Below, piece after piece: positions 23,901 to 37,176 of a stretch of 64,000 bases of DNA. The translations under genes and the position numbers were made by a program. Under the pieces are notes generated by a model, which worked only from the letters and a program-made list of their open reading frames with translations, ran no database searches and was not told where the DNA came from. Source of the stretch: Paramacrobiotus metropolitanus (taxonomy: Eukaryota > Tardigrada > Eutardigrada > Parachela > Macrobiotidae). Every line of letters starts with the position of its first letter. Position 1 is the stretch's first letter. The stretch spans positions 1,054,001 to 1,118,000 of the forward strand of contig NW_026570231.1 of assembly GCF_019649055.1 (NCBI RefSeq), read 5' to 3'.

Positions 23901-26898
23901 AGATACCAAGAAGTAATACGAAATCAATTTTTTTGAAAAAACTTCAGTCTCATGCCTTATTAAAGCGCTGTTGGTTTTGCCAAGTTCCCAGTAACCTTTC
24001 TGCACCTTTGTTTTCCATGATACAGACCTCACCCTTCAATACTGTTCTAATCTCTAAATAAAATTTGTGCACAAAGGTTTTTTTTGAATTTTTGTAAGTA
24101 ATATCCTTGACATTCGTTTTTTATCCATTTAGGATCAGCAGCAGTCAAACACTATCATCGCTCCGGAACCACCGATCGCCGCGTCCCGCAATCCTGAACA
24201 GTCCGTGCCCCGGCGTAATTCAAGCTCATCGACCACGAGTGTCTATATTAATGGCCACACACAAAAGCGTGATGTGCAGCCATCTCCTGTTAATTACTCG
24301 GATCCACGCCGCAAAGTACCGAAACCGATGCCGCAGGTGACCTTTGACCGCACGACCATGCGCTGGAGCGATTCGGCTTCTGGGCAGGATTCCAACCACG
24401 GAGCCGTGGCTCAGCGGAATGCATATCCCGCTACCGTGATTCGTGTCCCTCCGGTGGTCAACGGTGCGGTTCGCTCTACCCTGTCATCGCTGCTCGAATC
24501 GCCATCCGGTAGCCCGGTCATCGACGCGAAAACCGAGCATCACTCGCAGATGAACGGTCACGGTGTAAAGAGCAAACGAAAGAACAATCCCGTTAAACGC
24601 GAGCTGCCGGGCTATGCGCCGCGATCGGTGGCGTCGCCGGATGCCAGTGGGACATCGGATGATACAGCCTCCGTAGCGTCGACCGATCTGAATAAGAACG
24701 TCCGAGCCAACCTCTTTGTTCCGCCCGTGGAAACAACATACGTGGATAATCGTGGAGGTGCAACACAGGAAGGAACCAAGATGGATCACCGCAACGAGAA
24801 TGGGGCCAGCAAGAAGAAGTGTAATCTGCAGAGCCTCACGGATAGTTTAATGTTTGCGAACAGTGGACTGACGTCGATGGCGGCGGCTGCTACCGTGGAT
24901 GGTAACGATGGCCAGACGACTGCACGTATTGTTCCGGGTTCGGTGGTTTTTGGTCGAGCGCGGGATGGCTGTTTGTATCCCGCAGAAGTGGTGGAAAAAT
25001 TGGAGAACAGGTAAAAATTTGAACAAATTACCCAAGCTAATTTAGGCTTTTCATTTATTCTGAATTATGCGTTTTTCAGCTTTGTGGTTGCTTGGATGCA
25101 TGCAAATTCTTCAGCCAGTTTACGAGCAGAAGACGTCTTCTCTCTGGAAGAGGTTCTTAAACCATACCAAGAAATTCGATACAGAAATGAGGACGAAGTG
25201 CATCGAGCAGTTTTTGTGGACCGTAATCGCAACCATTCTTGCTCTATTCTCAATTTGTTTGGCCATCAAAAGCGGTACGTCATGGTTATAAAGTTTTCAG
25301 CTTGCATCTAAATATTTGCGATTAAACTTACTTGGTACTTACCGCTAGTGGCATGGCAGGTTATAAGTGGCTGTTAAGGAAAGGTTAATATTTGTGACCA
25401 ACAGGTGTCATCTCGCGGATATATTTGTTCCCGATGAGAAATACGAAGATTATGATGATCATGGACAACGAGAATATCTAAACGAAGCTCTGGAGTCACA
25501 TGAAGCTGCTGCTCTGCAGAACTTATCGGCAAATTTGTTTCCGCGCACGGTCACACGAGGTTCTCGCACAGCGTATTTTCGAGGATGCTGTTTCATTCTG
25601 ACGTCGCAGAAGAACAGTTTGTTCAAGGGATACGACGATGATCAGATCATTGGGCTGATCCAGGCGTTGGGTGGCAGTGTAGTGAAAAAGTTCGAAGATC
25701 TTGTTGCGGTAAGTTTAATGAATAAATTGTTGCTCAGGCTGGTGTGTTGTTTTAATTGAATTACAGAATATACCGGAAGTAGAGAAATGAGCAAAGGATT
25801 ATTAAATATATAAAGTCTGGCAACTGCAAGAGCAGAAGCAGAAGCGCTGGCGAAAGTTGCTTATTGCTAACTTGTGTTGTAGCAGGGAGAGGAAAAGTAC
25901 CTGGTCGCACCGTGTACCTGTGGAACTCCCAAGTTTTTCCAATGCCTCGCGGCCAACATTCCCTGCGTATCGTACCAGTGGATCATCGACTGCCACAATG
26001 ACCGGTCCAAGTTGGATATCAGTCCATACATTTTACCGGCAGGAATGGACGGGGAGCAAGTAGTTCTTTGGTTAGTATCTGTAAATTTACAAAAATGCCC
26101 AATTTTCTTGTATGGTTTCTTGTTTGTAATTTTTATAACGCTTTAAGCCGGTGAATTTTGAGCTGTATACTCGTAACTGTTATTACAACTACTTTTCTGG
26201 TTGGTAGTGTATGAGATTTGGAAGCATTTGGTAGAAGACAAACCTGCAGTTTCATCAAGCAGGCTCGCTTGGTTATAGACAGTACTTTTCCAAAAAAGGA
26301 TGAAAAATGCATTAAAACGGGTGGATTTTAGGAATCCACGTACCTTTATGTTTGGCGATCAGCGGATTGGCCTGTATGAGGCCGCATCCAAATTGTGCGA
26401 AACGTGGTTTTTGGCGCTCAAGTCCGGAAATGTGGATGTTCATGTGGTTGACCCGGATAGCGCTGTGAAAGGTTAGTTTTTAGATAGGTTATTTCTATGC
26501 GATATTGTCGCTCCTGTATTGGAACTTCAGACTTAAGTAGAAGAGATGTCGGTAGACTTCTGGACTTTCCAAAGACGTAATCGCGGAGAACGCATTTGTG
26601 CCTTGCGGCCTTGCTGTATGTACTGTAGTACAGTATATGGCACTTCTGTCAGTCTTTGTCTGGTATCGAATATTGCGCGGCGTTTAGATTGCGTTTTTGG
26701 ATTATTTTTAATTTAAAATTTTCAGATCTGCAAAGCGTTGAAGTGCTGGTGGTTGAACGCTCATGTAGCCAAGCACTGCGGGATGCGGCGGCAGGCAGTG
26801 GAGTGCATGTTGTTAATGAAAACTGGTTAAAGAAAAGCCTGGTCCATGGAAAAATGCAGCTATGGAATAATCCTGAATTTGCGCCTGAAATCGAGTAG
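20996..26898 (+). CDS. Second 53BP1-like protein: unknown helical N-domain, coiled coil, one tandem Tudor, twin BRCT
   Basis: Eleven exons keep phase: 20996-21044, 22303-22580, 22788-23050, 23137-23413, 23565-23891, 24133-25010, 25080-25274, 25405-25708, 25886-26070, 26332-26471, 26726-26898, giving about 1022 aa. Seen: a helical, Trp/Cys-bearing N-terminal region (about residues 20-195; 'IPDLLQLYRQTLYMACKEAD', 'MNQLTFLCRRYHNDLTLIAH') that I do not recognise. A likely coiled coil follows at about 360-395 ('EIQRLRNKNKKYVGIIMNLV'), then a long Ser/Pro/Asn-rich linker. A tandem Tudor starts near 676 ('VVFGRARDGCLYPAEVVEKL'). BRCT 1 opens near 830 ('YFRGCCFILTSQKN'), the inter-BRCT segment contains 'YILPAGMDGEQ', and BRCT 2 ends 'NENWLKKSLVHGKMQLWN'. 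The layout and the 'LPAG' linker match 53BP1. Its sequence is very different from the copy at 565-5723, so any duplication is old. Confidence 0.8.
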
Positions 26899-28309
26899 CA
26901 CATTAACATCTTTGCGGATGGTTATAGTTCCAGTACTTTTGCTCAGCGGTTAAATTATTCCCGTAACTGTTGTCATTTGCTCACTTGAACTCATTGGTTC
27001 GAGCGGTCGTTCCAGTGCGTTTTCCTCATAACTTTGTATTTTGATTTTGTTTATTTTGCAACCTCAACGTTTTAGTAACTTCGTTCCTAATGGGATGGTA
27101 TCGCGCTATAGTTTGCGGTGTTATCTTGAGAAAGTTGAGTTAAGAAATCAGGCGAATCGGTGAACTGCTTCTTTTTTGTTTTAATAACATTCTTGTTTAT
27201 GTGTGAATTGTGTTTAAATTAACTTATTTACAGCACTTGTGTAATTGAGTAGCAGACCGTTGTAAGAACTATCGCTAAACGAAATAAAAATGCGATATAA
27301 CTCACGATCACTATCGCTAAACGAACGTGGTGCAAACCAGATACAAAGCAGTTTAAAATGTTTGAAAGCTTACTTAATGCGTACCAAGTTCAGGCCGCAT
27401 TCAGGCATGCTTTGGTCCAGGAATAAAAGTATAGGAGGGATAAGATTTCTCCCATGTACTAGTACCTTGCTTTTCACTACGTAATAATTTTGTGCAGTGC
27501 AAACTTCCTTTAAAATTTAAATACGATAAATCAAATACAAGTTATACTACACTAACTACAGTATGCAGTCACGGCAGGTCTTATATATATGTACAGACCT
27601 CTGTAACTCAGTAGCCAGTGCTCGTGTACAAACTCGAAACCGTCAACAAGAATTAAAACTTTTGTCAGACTTTATAATCAGTGTACGTAATTCAAGATCG
27701 TATTCGCAAATCGTATTGTAAAGAACATGGCATCATATTAGCATTAAGAGAATGCGGTTTTGTAGCCGAAGTGTGCAATGTTATGCAATAGCACCGGCAG
27801 CATGTACGGCCTCATGATCAATGGCACTATAAACGCGTAATTTTGTTACTACGCATTAGTTGAATGGAAATGATGTTTGTGGTTGATTGCGCATGTGTTG
27901 TATGGCTGTTTTTGGTTAAGTGCTATTTGACAGAGAAAGCCGCACACAAGTTCTGGGCTACTCGTGTATATAGCGTAGAATGTAGATGCTGAGGATGAGC
28001 TTCTTTTTCAATGGCACACTACTGACCCAGAGACATAAAAAGGTTTTTTCTAGGTTACTTTCAGTTTCTGTGCAAGTGGCACGAAGAACGTGTAGCACAG
28101 CCGATAAATTGGCTGTTGCACATCATACACTGCAAAACTGGGCTCCCATTCAAGACAGATGTTCTGTTTTTTATGCGCTCTTACTTTCTCTCTCTTCTGT
28201 ATTTGACTCGCTGCGTTAGAATGAACATCTTATGTATCATGTATATAACGAAAACGGAAGCCGAAATGGAATGTCAAACGCGTAATGTTCAAGTTTAGGT
28301 CAACCTCCG
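26899..28309. other. 3' region of the second 53BP1-like gene and intergenic DNA
   Basis: No gene was seen. An AATAAA near 27282 is a possible poly(A) signal, about 380 bases after the stop. Short open frames at 27290-28298 have no recognisable content. Confidence 0.35.
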
Positions 28310-28660
28310 TCATTGAATTTGTAGCGCATTCTGTTTATGCGTAGCAAATTTACGTTGACCATCCGAGCCTATTGATTGTACATTGCTGGATATATCACCA
28401 CGAATCCACATGCTCGATAGGGCAGGATATTCCCACAGTGCGGTTATTTGACAGTATTTTTCATCGCGGCGGCTGGCGTTGGCGGAGATAACGTTGTCAG
28501 CGACATACACTAGTACTCCATTTTCTCCGGTTTGAACGTACGCGTGGACCGCGTTGTAGCTGACACATTCCCGCAGCAAGGCGGTTAGGGATGAGAGCGG
28601 AAGTGGGTCACAGTTCGCCGAGGAGGACTTGATTGTGTCATAGCATAAAGCGATTTTGGT
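28310..28660 (-). pseudogene. Orphan protein-coding-like frame, possible last exon or gene remnant
   Basis: On the minus strand 117 codons are open from just after a TGA (28663-28661) to a TGA at 28312-28310. Synonymous positions look selected (many C/G-ending codons). The translation is varied and protein-like, for example 'KIALCYDTIKSSSANCDPLP', 'LRECVSYNAVHAYVQTGENG' and 'YCQITALWEYPALSSMWIRG'. A good acceptor (TTTTTGCAG) lies directly upstream, but in this frame it is followed at once by the TGA. The sequence therefore reads either as a decayed gene piece or as an exon whose true acceptor I missed. I do not recognise the family, and no upstream exon could be joined. Confidence 0.3.
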
Positions 28661-31600
28661 TCAGCTGCAAAAACTGTGTCAACCCTCAAACGCCGACATC
28701 GTAAAGGCGTCGACACACTGCAGCAGCTCAGCTCGGCATTATCAACTGGCGCTCTAATTCCGAAAAACAGTGGATTGGAGGTGTTAGAGCATTGCCAACC
28801 GCAGACATCGATGACGCTCAAGCAACCGGTAAGAGCCGAATTGTGCGGCAGGAACTGTCGGTCGCTAAATTGCGATAACTTTCTGAACATTTTTGTCTTT
28901 CGTTACAGTTTTAATAACGCAAGGATGATTAGCTTTTTGAGCTCAAAAGGCAATAACCAAGGAAAAGATTTGGATTACGCGGGATGCAACGGCTGAATTT
29001 GATCATGTGACGCGTATAAAAGGTAAATACTGAAAAGTAAACCCTGAAAGGTCTCAAAAAATTACGAGGGTTGACGAGCATTCAGGATCAGCTTGGGTTT
29101 ACAAATAAATTTACAGGAAACTCATTAGTACTATTATTACTAATGAATTTTAGATAAATACATAAAAATAATCAGACCGAAATGCTGTGCACTGCAATGT
29201 ACAATCACTGCAATGTCTAATTGGACCGAGTTTGTGGAATGCGGATGAGTAATTTAGCAAGTTTTAAGAGTGAGTCCAGCGATCAGTGAGCGCCGCAAGG
29301 TGTCCAATGCTGTCCATGCTATGATAATAGTATGATTATGATTAATGTTTATTAACAATAAAATGCTTATAATTTGCAAATATTTTAGCATGTGTGGGAC
29401 TGTGGGTTTCGTTAGTACCAGAATACTGCACTACTGTTTATTACGAGCATGCTGCGACCTACAACTACAAGCATTTTCTGATTAACGCTTACGCCAAGTT
29501 GATTAGAATTTTTTAATAAACTCATTATTGCTCAAGTCAATTCGGCCTCGTTTTTAACGCAGATTTATACATCAGTTATCTCTGTCTAATTATATATCTG
29601 AATTACGCAAGTTATTCGTGTAATGGGTAACCACATAAATCTGCATTATACAGCAAACCACTTCACCGTGTTCTGGTTTCATTACGGCATTACCACTGAA
29701 AATGGGGTGATTGACTGGCCTAGTTTTGATAACGGTTCACTGTACTCGTCGGCAATTTCACGTTGTGGGCGTAGCTAACACACATCTTTGAATCAAAGTC
29801 ACGACCTTAAACAGGCTGTGCCAACCCGAAAATAATACGAGCGATGCCGGGTTGTGCAGGAAATGTTCCTTAGCTTGATTCGCCGGCCAGACGTAATTAT
29901 AGGAGTGGCTAAGAGGCCGTGTGACGCCACCATAACAAGGTCTGATCCCGGTAATGTTGTTAATCTCCGGTCAATCTCCTGTGCGCGGTCTGCACACACA
30001 GGATATAGAATCTCTGTCTGTTCAAGGTAAATACGGTAGATCCATTTTGACCAGCCGTTACTCTGCTTGATTTAACCATGTTTGTTTACACTGTTGTTGA
30101 ACTTCTTATCTGAACGGCATGACAATGACAGTCTACCGCAATCGTAATAATATGGCCTAGGCTGATTATTTTTCTGTTTTAATATTTTACGTTTCACTAA
30201 TTCATGGCTTGATCGGAATCGGCATTTTGAACTTGAACGTGATTAGTAATCTAGTAATGCTCTGTGAATTATCGAGTGCAGTCCGATAATGATGGAAATC
30301 ATTTCACTTATTTCGGTTTTTCTTCAAACGTGCAGAGCTGATGAATCAGGTCAACAGCAGTTACTTACTGCATGACGTTTGACAGGAGTGTTACACGCAT
30401 TTGTTGTTCTCGATGATATTAATAAAAATAATAATACGTTGACTGGATTGACCAAGACTGACAGCTGATCTTGACAACAGCTTGTGCTTAACCATTGGAA
30501 TTTGCTGCGTGACTGTTGCGATTATTAATATTCGTGTATTATTCCTTATTACGACAAGTTACAGCAACAACTGAACCATATTTTGATTTTTGTATTGCCA
30601 TAAAGTGGAAAATTCGGACGATGGTCATCAATTTTGTTGGACTATCAAACTGTTCTTGAGATTCTAGGATTACGTAAGCGGTAATTATTACGAGAAGTTG
30701 GCTTCCCAATGGCTAATGTTGACGTAGCGTTCGTATCGCAATTCATTGAGCCGTTTCGAGTGCAGCATTGCTCTATTATTGGGTCATTACGCTCGCTTAT
30801 CATACCCGGGTATGCGGCTTATGGCGTTCAGATTGAAAACTTTTGTTTAAAACATTTAAATTTAATACATTAAATCCAAGTTTCTAGTGTCACATTTTTA
30901 ACCAGTGTTAACTCAATTCAGCTGCTAGTATAAAATTAATTTAATTTGCACGTAATTTAGACGGATCGCATTACCTGGAGAACGATTGCAGGCATGAGCA
31001 GGTATATGGTAATTATTAGGTATAATAATATTATGATGTTAGCGCTCTGTACAATCTTGCGATTCGTACGTTATTGTGAATTAAGCAAGAGTACATATGT
31101 TCAAAATATCAACGTTTCGTTGATTTATTGATCAAAGCAAGGTGGATAGGGTAACCCCATCCACTTTGACCAAAGCATGCTCAGCGAAACTTGCTAACTT
31201 CAATAAAAAAAACAGATTTGGTCAACATTTTAGTCATTTGGTCAGATTTGGTCATTTGGTCAGATTTGGTCATCATCTGTTGTACTTCAGATAATTTTTA
31301 TGAAAATTTGCGTACTTTATGGAGTATCCGTATTGACGACTTCTTCAAATTCACGTCGAGACGGTAGAATGTGTCGATTCATTAGAGAGGACCAAAGCCC
31401 AATTATTATTATCTTTCCTGAAGTCATTGTTCATGCAAACGCTTAATGGCCGAAAATTTTATACATACGTTTCCGCTGCATTTTTTCTTTGTTGTTTGCA
31501 AGGCACATTACCGCTTTATTGTGAACTTGGTGGTTACGCTGATCGATAAAATTGTTGGATTTGGACTACCTTTGAACTTTTATCTAGATGATTGTGATGG

Positions 31601-34600
31601 GGATATTGTTAATTGACTCCCTAGCAGACGTTGAACGCTTAATTGGTGCAGTTAAGGTCAAGTGCATGGGTATGCTAACGTGATAAGGTCGATGCCCGGC
31701 CAGCTGAATCTATCATAACTACTACACATTCCCCAAGGTTAGCCGAGTCATTTACCCGACTCAAAACCGTGGAAAATAAGCAAGGAAGAGAGGCCTAGAG
31801 CAAAGGAACTTATCAGTCTGCCCACACTGTGTCCGTGTGTCGTATATGTATGCACCTAATCGCTGATCGAGATTGAGCGGCGCGGCAGGGCAATGGCCTT
31901 CCATCGCGTGTTGTGCCGTAGCTGGCAGTAAGGAAATACCGTGTAGTGGACGGTGGGTCTGTTGGAAATCGATGTCGCCCAATGAGGCCCTCAAGTACGA
32001 AAACATATGTTTGCTGACCTGACTGTGCATATTATTATTGCCCGAAATTGACAATTTTTCGGTGAAAATCTCGTGCGATTTTCAGTGTGCCCTTCATAAA
32101 TGCGGATAGTGGATTCTGCGATCTGAATGTTTTTCTGCGTACCGTACATATTGTATTGTACATTGAGAACGTCGACCGGAGTGAATGATATTTTGAAATT
32201 TTGAATGTGAAAACACAAACTTTTATCTTTCCCCGATTAAGCGATTTAGTTGAACTCATAAACAGATGTAGTATATGTATAACTTACATAACGGCATAAC
32301 AAAAATCATCTTTTTACAATTTCCAACTTCCCGCACAGCTTTTCTGTGCTCCTTGTTCATTCTCATGTCTAAATACAAGGAAATACAAATTTACTTTTGG
32401 AGGAAGTCTGATTTTTAAGCAGTAGCAAGAACTTACTATAGGTACTAGGTAGAGTACTCACACTATAGTAAGTACTTGGCCAGTAGCGAATTTTTCTAAT
32501 GTGGACGTGCTTTGTTTATAAATTGCTTGCGAGTTGTGTTATAATATTGCAGCGGTCCTTGTCACCTTATTAGTTTTATTGATACTTGTGGTGGTCAAAC
32601 TTCCGTAGTTGGTTTTAAAATTTTGCATGATCTGACTTTTTTCAACAAGTTTCATTTCGACCCCTTTACTGAAGACTACCTAAATCAAGTTCATCTTGAA
32701 AAATATTGTATGCACCCACCCAGCTATGTATCGCATTTAAAATATCGCTACTTAAAGTTTACTTTGAGTACCAAATCGCAGTACGAACAGCTGTAAGAAT
32801 ATCAATAACCATATTTCTGAGCTGATGAAGTACCGCTGTGTTGGATCTTATCGATCACGAACTCACAATACGCGCTTGGTAGTTTCACTAGTTTGCCTGC
32901 TTGGTGCGTTCGTAATCGGCATAGCCACAAAGAAATGGCGGGCATGTGATTCTGGCGCGTGATCCTCGTGGCGGCATATCTCCGGCGCCGGGCGCGTTAA
33001 CAAGGCGGTTTTGTGTCCTTATGATTCGACACAAAGAAACTTGTGCGTCGCTGTTAAAATTATTGTTACCGCAGTATTTTGCCTGTCACAATTATTAGGA
33101 CAACATTTTTAGATCACGTTTGCGGGATTTTTTTCTAACCGTACAACGGAAACTTGTATGCAATGTAATGTTCTAGGGGAGCATTATCGGTAGGTTTGAA
33201 ATCCATCTTCTCTTCAAATGAAATGGAATTTGGAAAATCCGCTTAATACCTCATACTTCGTTCCTAGTACTTCCTACATACTTATACATAGATTTCGATT
33301 AGAAATGAGCGCATCTTATCTTATTTATATAATTCATGTTATTGTGGACTGTACGTGCTTAGATATTCATAAACATAAACAGGCAGTTTAATTATCAGAT
33401 TCTTAAAAGTGTATGCAGACTTGCAGTACTTCGAAGTACTGGTACAGTCTGTATTAATACTCGTCTCATTGTCTAGTCTGTTTAATACTAAACGTAAGTT
33501 CAGGAATCGTTGCGATACGGAAAGTGTCCTTCTGAAGTTATAATTACCGAAGTAATCGAACGTACAGTTTTGGTTACGATTTTTGAACATGAAATATTAA
33601 TTGCAAACGCTACAGGAGTCGTAACAGGACTCAATACTGAGTACGGTGTAGTGCCGTTGAACGCTTCCTTACTTCTGGCTAGGAAGCTGTTTAAACGATA
33701 AGGGCAAGTAGATTCGATAAAGAAAGCACTTTTCCATCTTGAAAATGCAAAGATCTCTGCGGATGCCTGCCTTGTCGATCGAGCATGTACGCACGAGTAA
33801 ACACTAAACAGTTAATGTTCTCCATTGCATAAGTTGCACCTTTGTGTTGAACTTGTGCTAGTTTACGGACATTCAATTAGGCTTCTCATGGCATTCAAGT
33901 TTAGATGATCTCGGATTCTGTCGCTGTAATAACTTTCATTTTCTTGCGTCCGAATGGGTCGGCTGGCCGCACGAGGCCGGCACATAGCAGAGCGCTCTCG
34001 AGTAACTCACACCGGCTTATTACGAAACATATTGTAACTAAATTACACGGAAACGTACCAGCAATGCACTTCACTATTGGTCCGTACTCATAAGAACTTG
34101 AAAATCGGGCATGAAAAATCAACAGCACATGTCCGGTAAGGTCGTTCGATGACGCCGTTGATCTGTGCCATCACTTTCTCGCTCTAACCACAGCAGTGTG
34201 GCATGTAGCGTACGCACGCCGGGTTTTCGAAGCACAACATGACAGACCCTACGTGTTGTACGTATACCACAGACACACACTCCCGCTCGGTGAAATAAGC
34301 TCGATAGCCTCGACCTAGCTAGAGTTTAATTTCTGATTTCTGATTGCGTCGTTCCCCGTTCAACGCACTTGCGAAGGTTGGACTTGCAAAAAAAGTAGGC
34401 CGGCTGTGTGTATGGATTGTGTTCGACCGGCAAGTGCTGCATGCCTTTCAAGTGCGCTCTCCTTATCGGTCTTAAAATCACCCAATAATACCGTTTTTCT
34501 TGACCATTCCGTTAGAGTCATCTTCAGGTCAGCTGCATGAGCTTCCCGGTCCGCTTTTGTTTTCGTTTTATTGCCGTTCCAATAAGCCTTTTACTTGAAA

Positions 34601-37176
34601 GAGAAAAGTTTTCAATGGCCGATATTCACGCAAGGAATTTAACTTCCGGTGGCCTTTCTTGGTTGAGAAATTTGGAATAGCATCGTAAGTGAACGTTGTA
34701 CCCATTACTGGCTTAACGTGCAGATCTTCCCAGAATTTTTGAAAGCACATCCGTCCGAACTTTTGGTGCGGCATGGTTCTTCTAACTTGTAGACCGCGTA
34801 CATAATCTTACGATCAAACAGCTGATAGTGTGTGCAACGGCAACCGGTACAGGAGTGGCGGCAGTTTCCAAGTGTTATGTAGTGAGTTGCTCATATTTCT
34901 TGGATCCTTGCATGCATTCTACGTTTGAAAAGTTATCAGTTAACCAACGAAATAAGAAATGCTTTTTATTTTTATTGTACAGCAATATTGCTGAGGCATT
35001 GTCACTTTACGTACATTGACATACATAGTTTTTACTGTTTCTTTGTAACGTAAATCCTAGAATACTATGTTTTGACTGTTTTCGTTCTTCCCATTATATA
35101 AAACACCGGTAATTGTCAAACAGTTTTATAGTACAGTATTATTGTTAAATTATTATTATTCAAGTAAGTAGAATATTCCGTTTAAGAAGAGCGAGAAATG
35201 CAGTAGAATTCAGTTACAATAATTAGAAACATGAATATCGAGGTTGGGTAAGATTGTGAAAAACAGTGTTAAAACGCAGTTGGATTTGATAATAGTGTGA
35301 AAAACGCACTTACGAGGAATACTGTTTTGAATCTGGTAACCTGATTGTTAAGAAATGACTGTTTTGTTACAGTAATTTTGTTATTAATGTTATTAACATG
35401 ACATTTTCCAAACTGACCACTGACCAGGCACATTAAGATTAAGAAAAGTCAAAACTCATTGGAGGCACTAGAAATAAAGCTTTAGTTATTTGTTGTTATA
35501 GAATAGTTTTGTTAGAGTTTAATACGCAGCAATAATCTTTGGGCGGCTTTCCTGGCCGGTTCCGAATTCTGACGGACGACCGCGCTCGGATGCTGTAGTT
35601 TTAACAAATTCTTGAGGGTAGAGTGTCTGTCGAATTTGTGTTATGTGAAAGTGTCTATTCAGGAAGTGCGGGATTCGCACGACGGAGATTAAGGGTCAAG
35701 AATACCGCGTGGAAAAATATTGTGCGCGAACTTGTTAATCCACCGTGCTTTTCCGTATCGTGTGTTGGGGTGTTTATTTACCCGTTTTTTTACTGCTACC
35801 AGCTCTGCTATTGGCTAGTACGGCTGGGTCATCAAGCTTTGCTGGTCAAGCAATATTTGTTAACTACGCAATCTCTGTCAAGTTGAAAATGACGAAGCTG
35901 CTGCAAGCGCATATACAAACGGAGAGAAAAGTCAAGTTTCACGTTTGAAATCGTAATATTATGTGTTTAGGTGAATGTCATCGTGAAACTGTTCAAGCTC
36001 AGTGATGCCGCCGCCGCGCATCGTACAGTGCTAATGTATGGTCGCGTTTAGTAATAGAAACTGCATAGTCCAATGATCGGCCAAGGAGAAGGTAAAGGCT
36101 ATTATGCAATGGATTATGTTATGCGATGCGGAAGCCATCGAGCGAACAAGAACGACAAGACCAGAATAACGTGATTAAACAACATGTTTGCTATTACGGG
36201 TGCATCAATGACGAATATTACGATTATCGATGATAACGTTGCAGTTGATTTCCAGATTCCTGCAGTGTGTATCAGCGTTCTTAAGTGGAGCAGAAATTTG
36301 TATTTTCTTCTCACAGGTTTCGTAGATTGTACGCAGTTGTTGTTCGTCAGGAACACGACAACAGTTACAGTAGTCTCCGTGCTGGTTGCAGAAAATTGTA
36401 ACCCATTAAACGACATGAGAAAAATACGCCCATATTTTCTAGTAGGTTAATGAAGTATGTAGCCGTAGATCCCTCACATATACTCGTATGCTTTTTGTTT
36501 TCTCTGCTGTAACTTTACCAATTCTCTGGTACATGTACAGTACTCGAAGTGGCGTGAAATGTGCATCTTCAGGAAGAAACACCTATTGAAATTGAAAAAA
36601 ATCTTTTACGAGATTTCTCTTTCGTTTTATGACGACAGTAGAGTTGGATTCCGGCATAAAGATCGTACCCAGTTTACGGTCCATCGACTGACCTAGATCT
36701 TTTGGTCCGAAATAGGTTGATTACTGCATGGCATTGGTTTCTGTCGTTTTCTCTTTCCAGCCACGTTCACTTTATCGACAAGTTCCTCAGTCCATGCCTG
36801 GGAGAGCGCTAGATTCGTTCTCTCCATACGGCATACCGTACTGACCTCAATTTGATCGATTCAAACTTTAGCGGCGCGCACTGCCTTTCCTATCACCCAG
36901 CGCGCGCCGGTTCCTCTCGAAAACTGCCATTTATATGGCGGTCGTTAGATAGTGCAAAACCCGCTAGGAGCTGAAGTGGATAAAATAAAACGAACGATAT
37001 GATTAATTATATAGGAGTCTAGAGTTTATAGGTCAAATTGTACAAGACTGCTGCGTTTTGCAGGATCATTATACACTGCCGCTATATGGTGCGACTGATG
37101 GGAAAGTGGACGCCCCGCTTGAATCTCAGTACAAGAGAGCCCAGTATACATTAATGGGATTTGGATTTCATGTGGA
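28661..37176. other. Long gene-poor region upstream of the nuclear receptor
   Basis: About 8.5 kb without a frame I can support on either strand. A plus-strand open frame at 28676-28996 ends in a GTAAGA donor-like site but has no partner. The region holds a small 18-bp tandem repeat (31234-31269) and scattered TAC/GTA words. A more GC-rich stretch near 36840-36960 precedes the receptor gene and may contain its promoter. Developmental nuclear receptors often sit beside large regulatory regions, so control elements are a reasonable inference. Confidence 0.4.
31234..31269. repeat. Short tandem repeat, 18-bp unit x2
   Basis: The unit TCATTTGGTCAGATTTGG occurs twice in a row and begins a third time; related TTTGGTC words flank it at about 31215-31275. 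Confidence 0.7.

Noticed and set aside
28676-28996. Plus-strand frame 'MSTLKRRHRKG...' with a GTAAGA donor
   Set aside because: It overlaps the orphan frame region, has no recognisable content and no joining exon on either side.
31761-32259. Overlapping minus-strand open frames in the gene desert
   Set aside because: They have no domain, coding-like codon bias or splice context.
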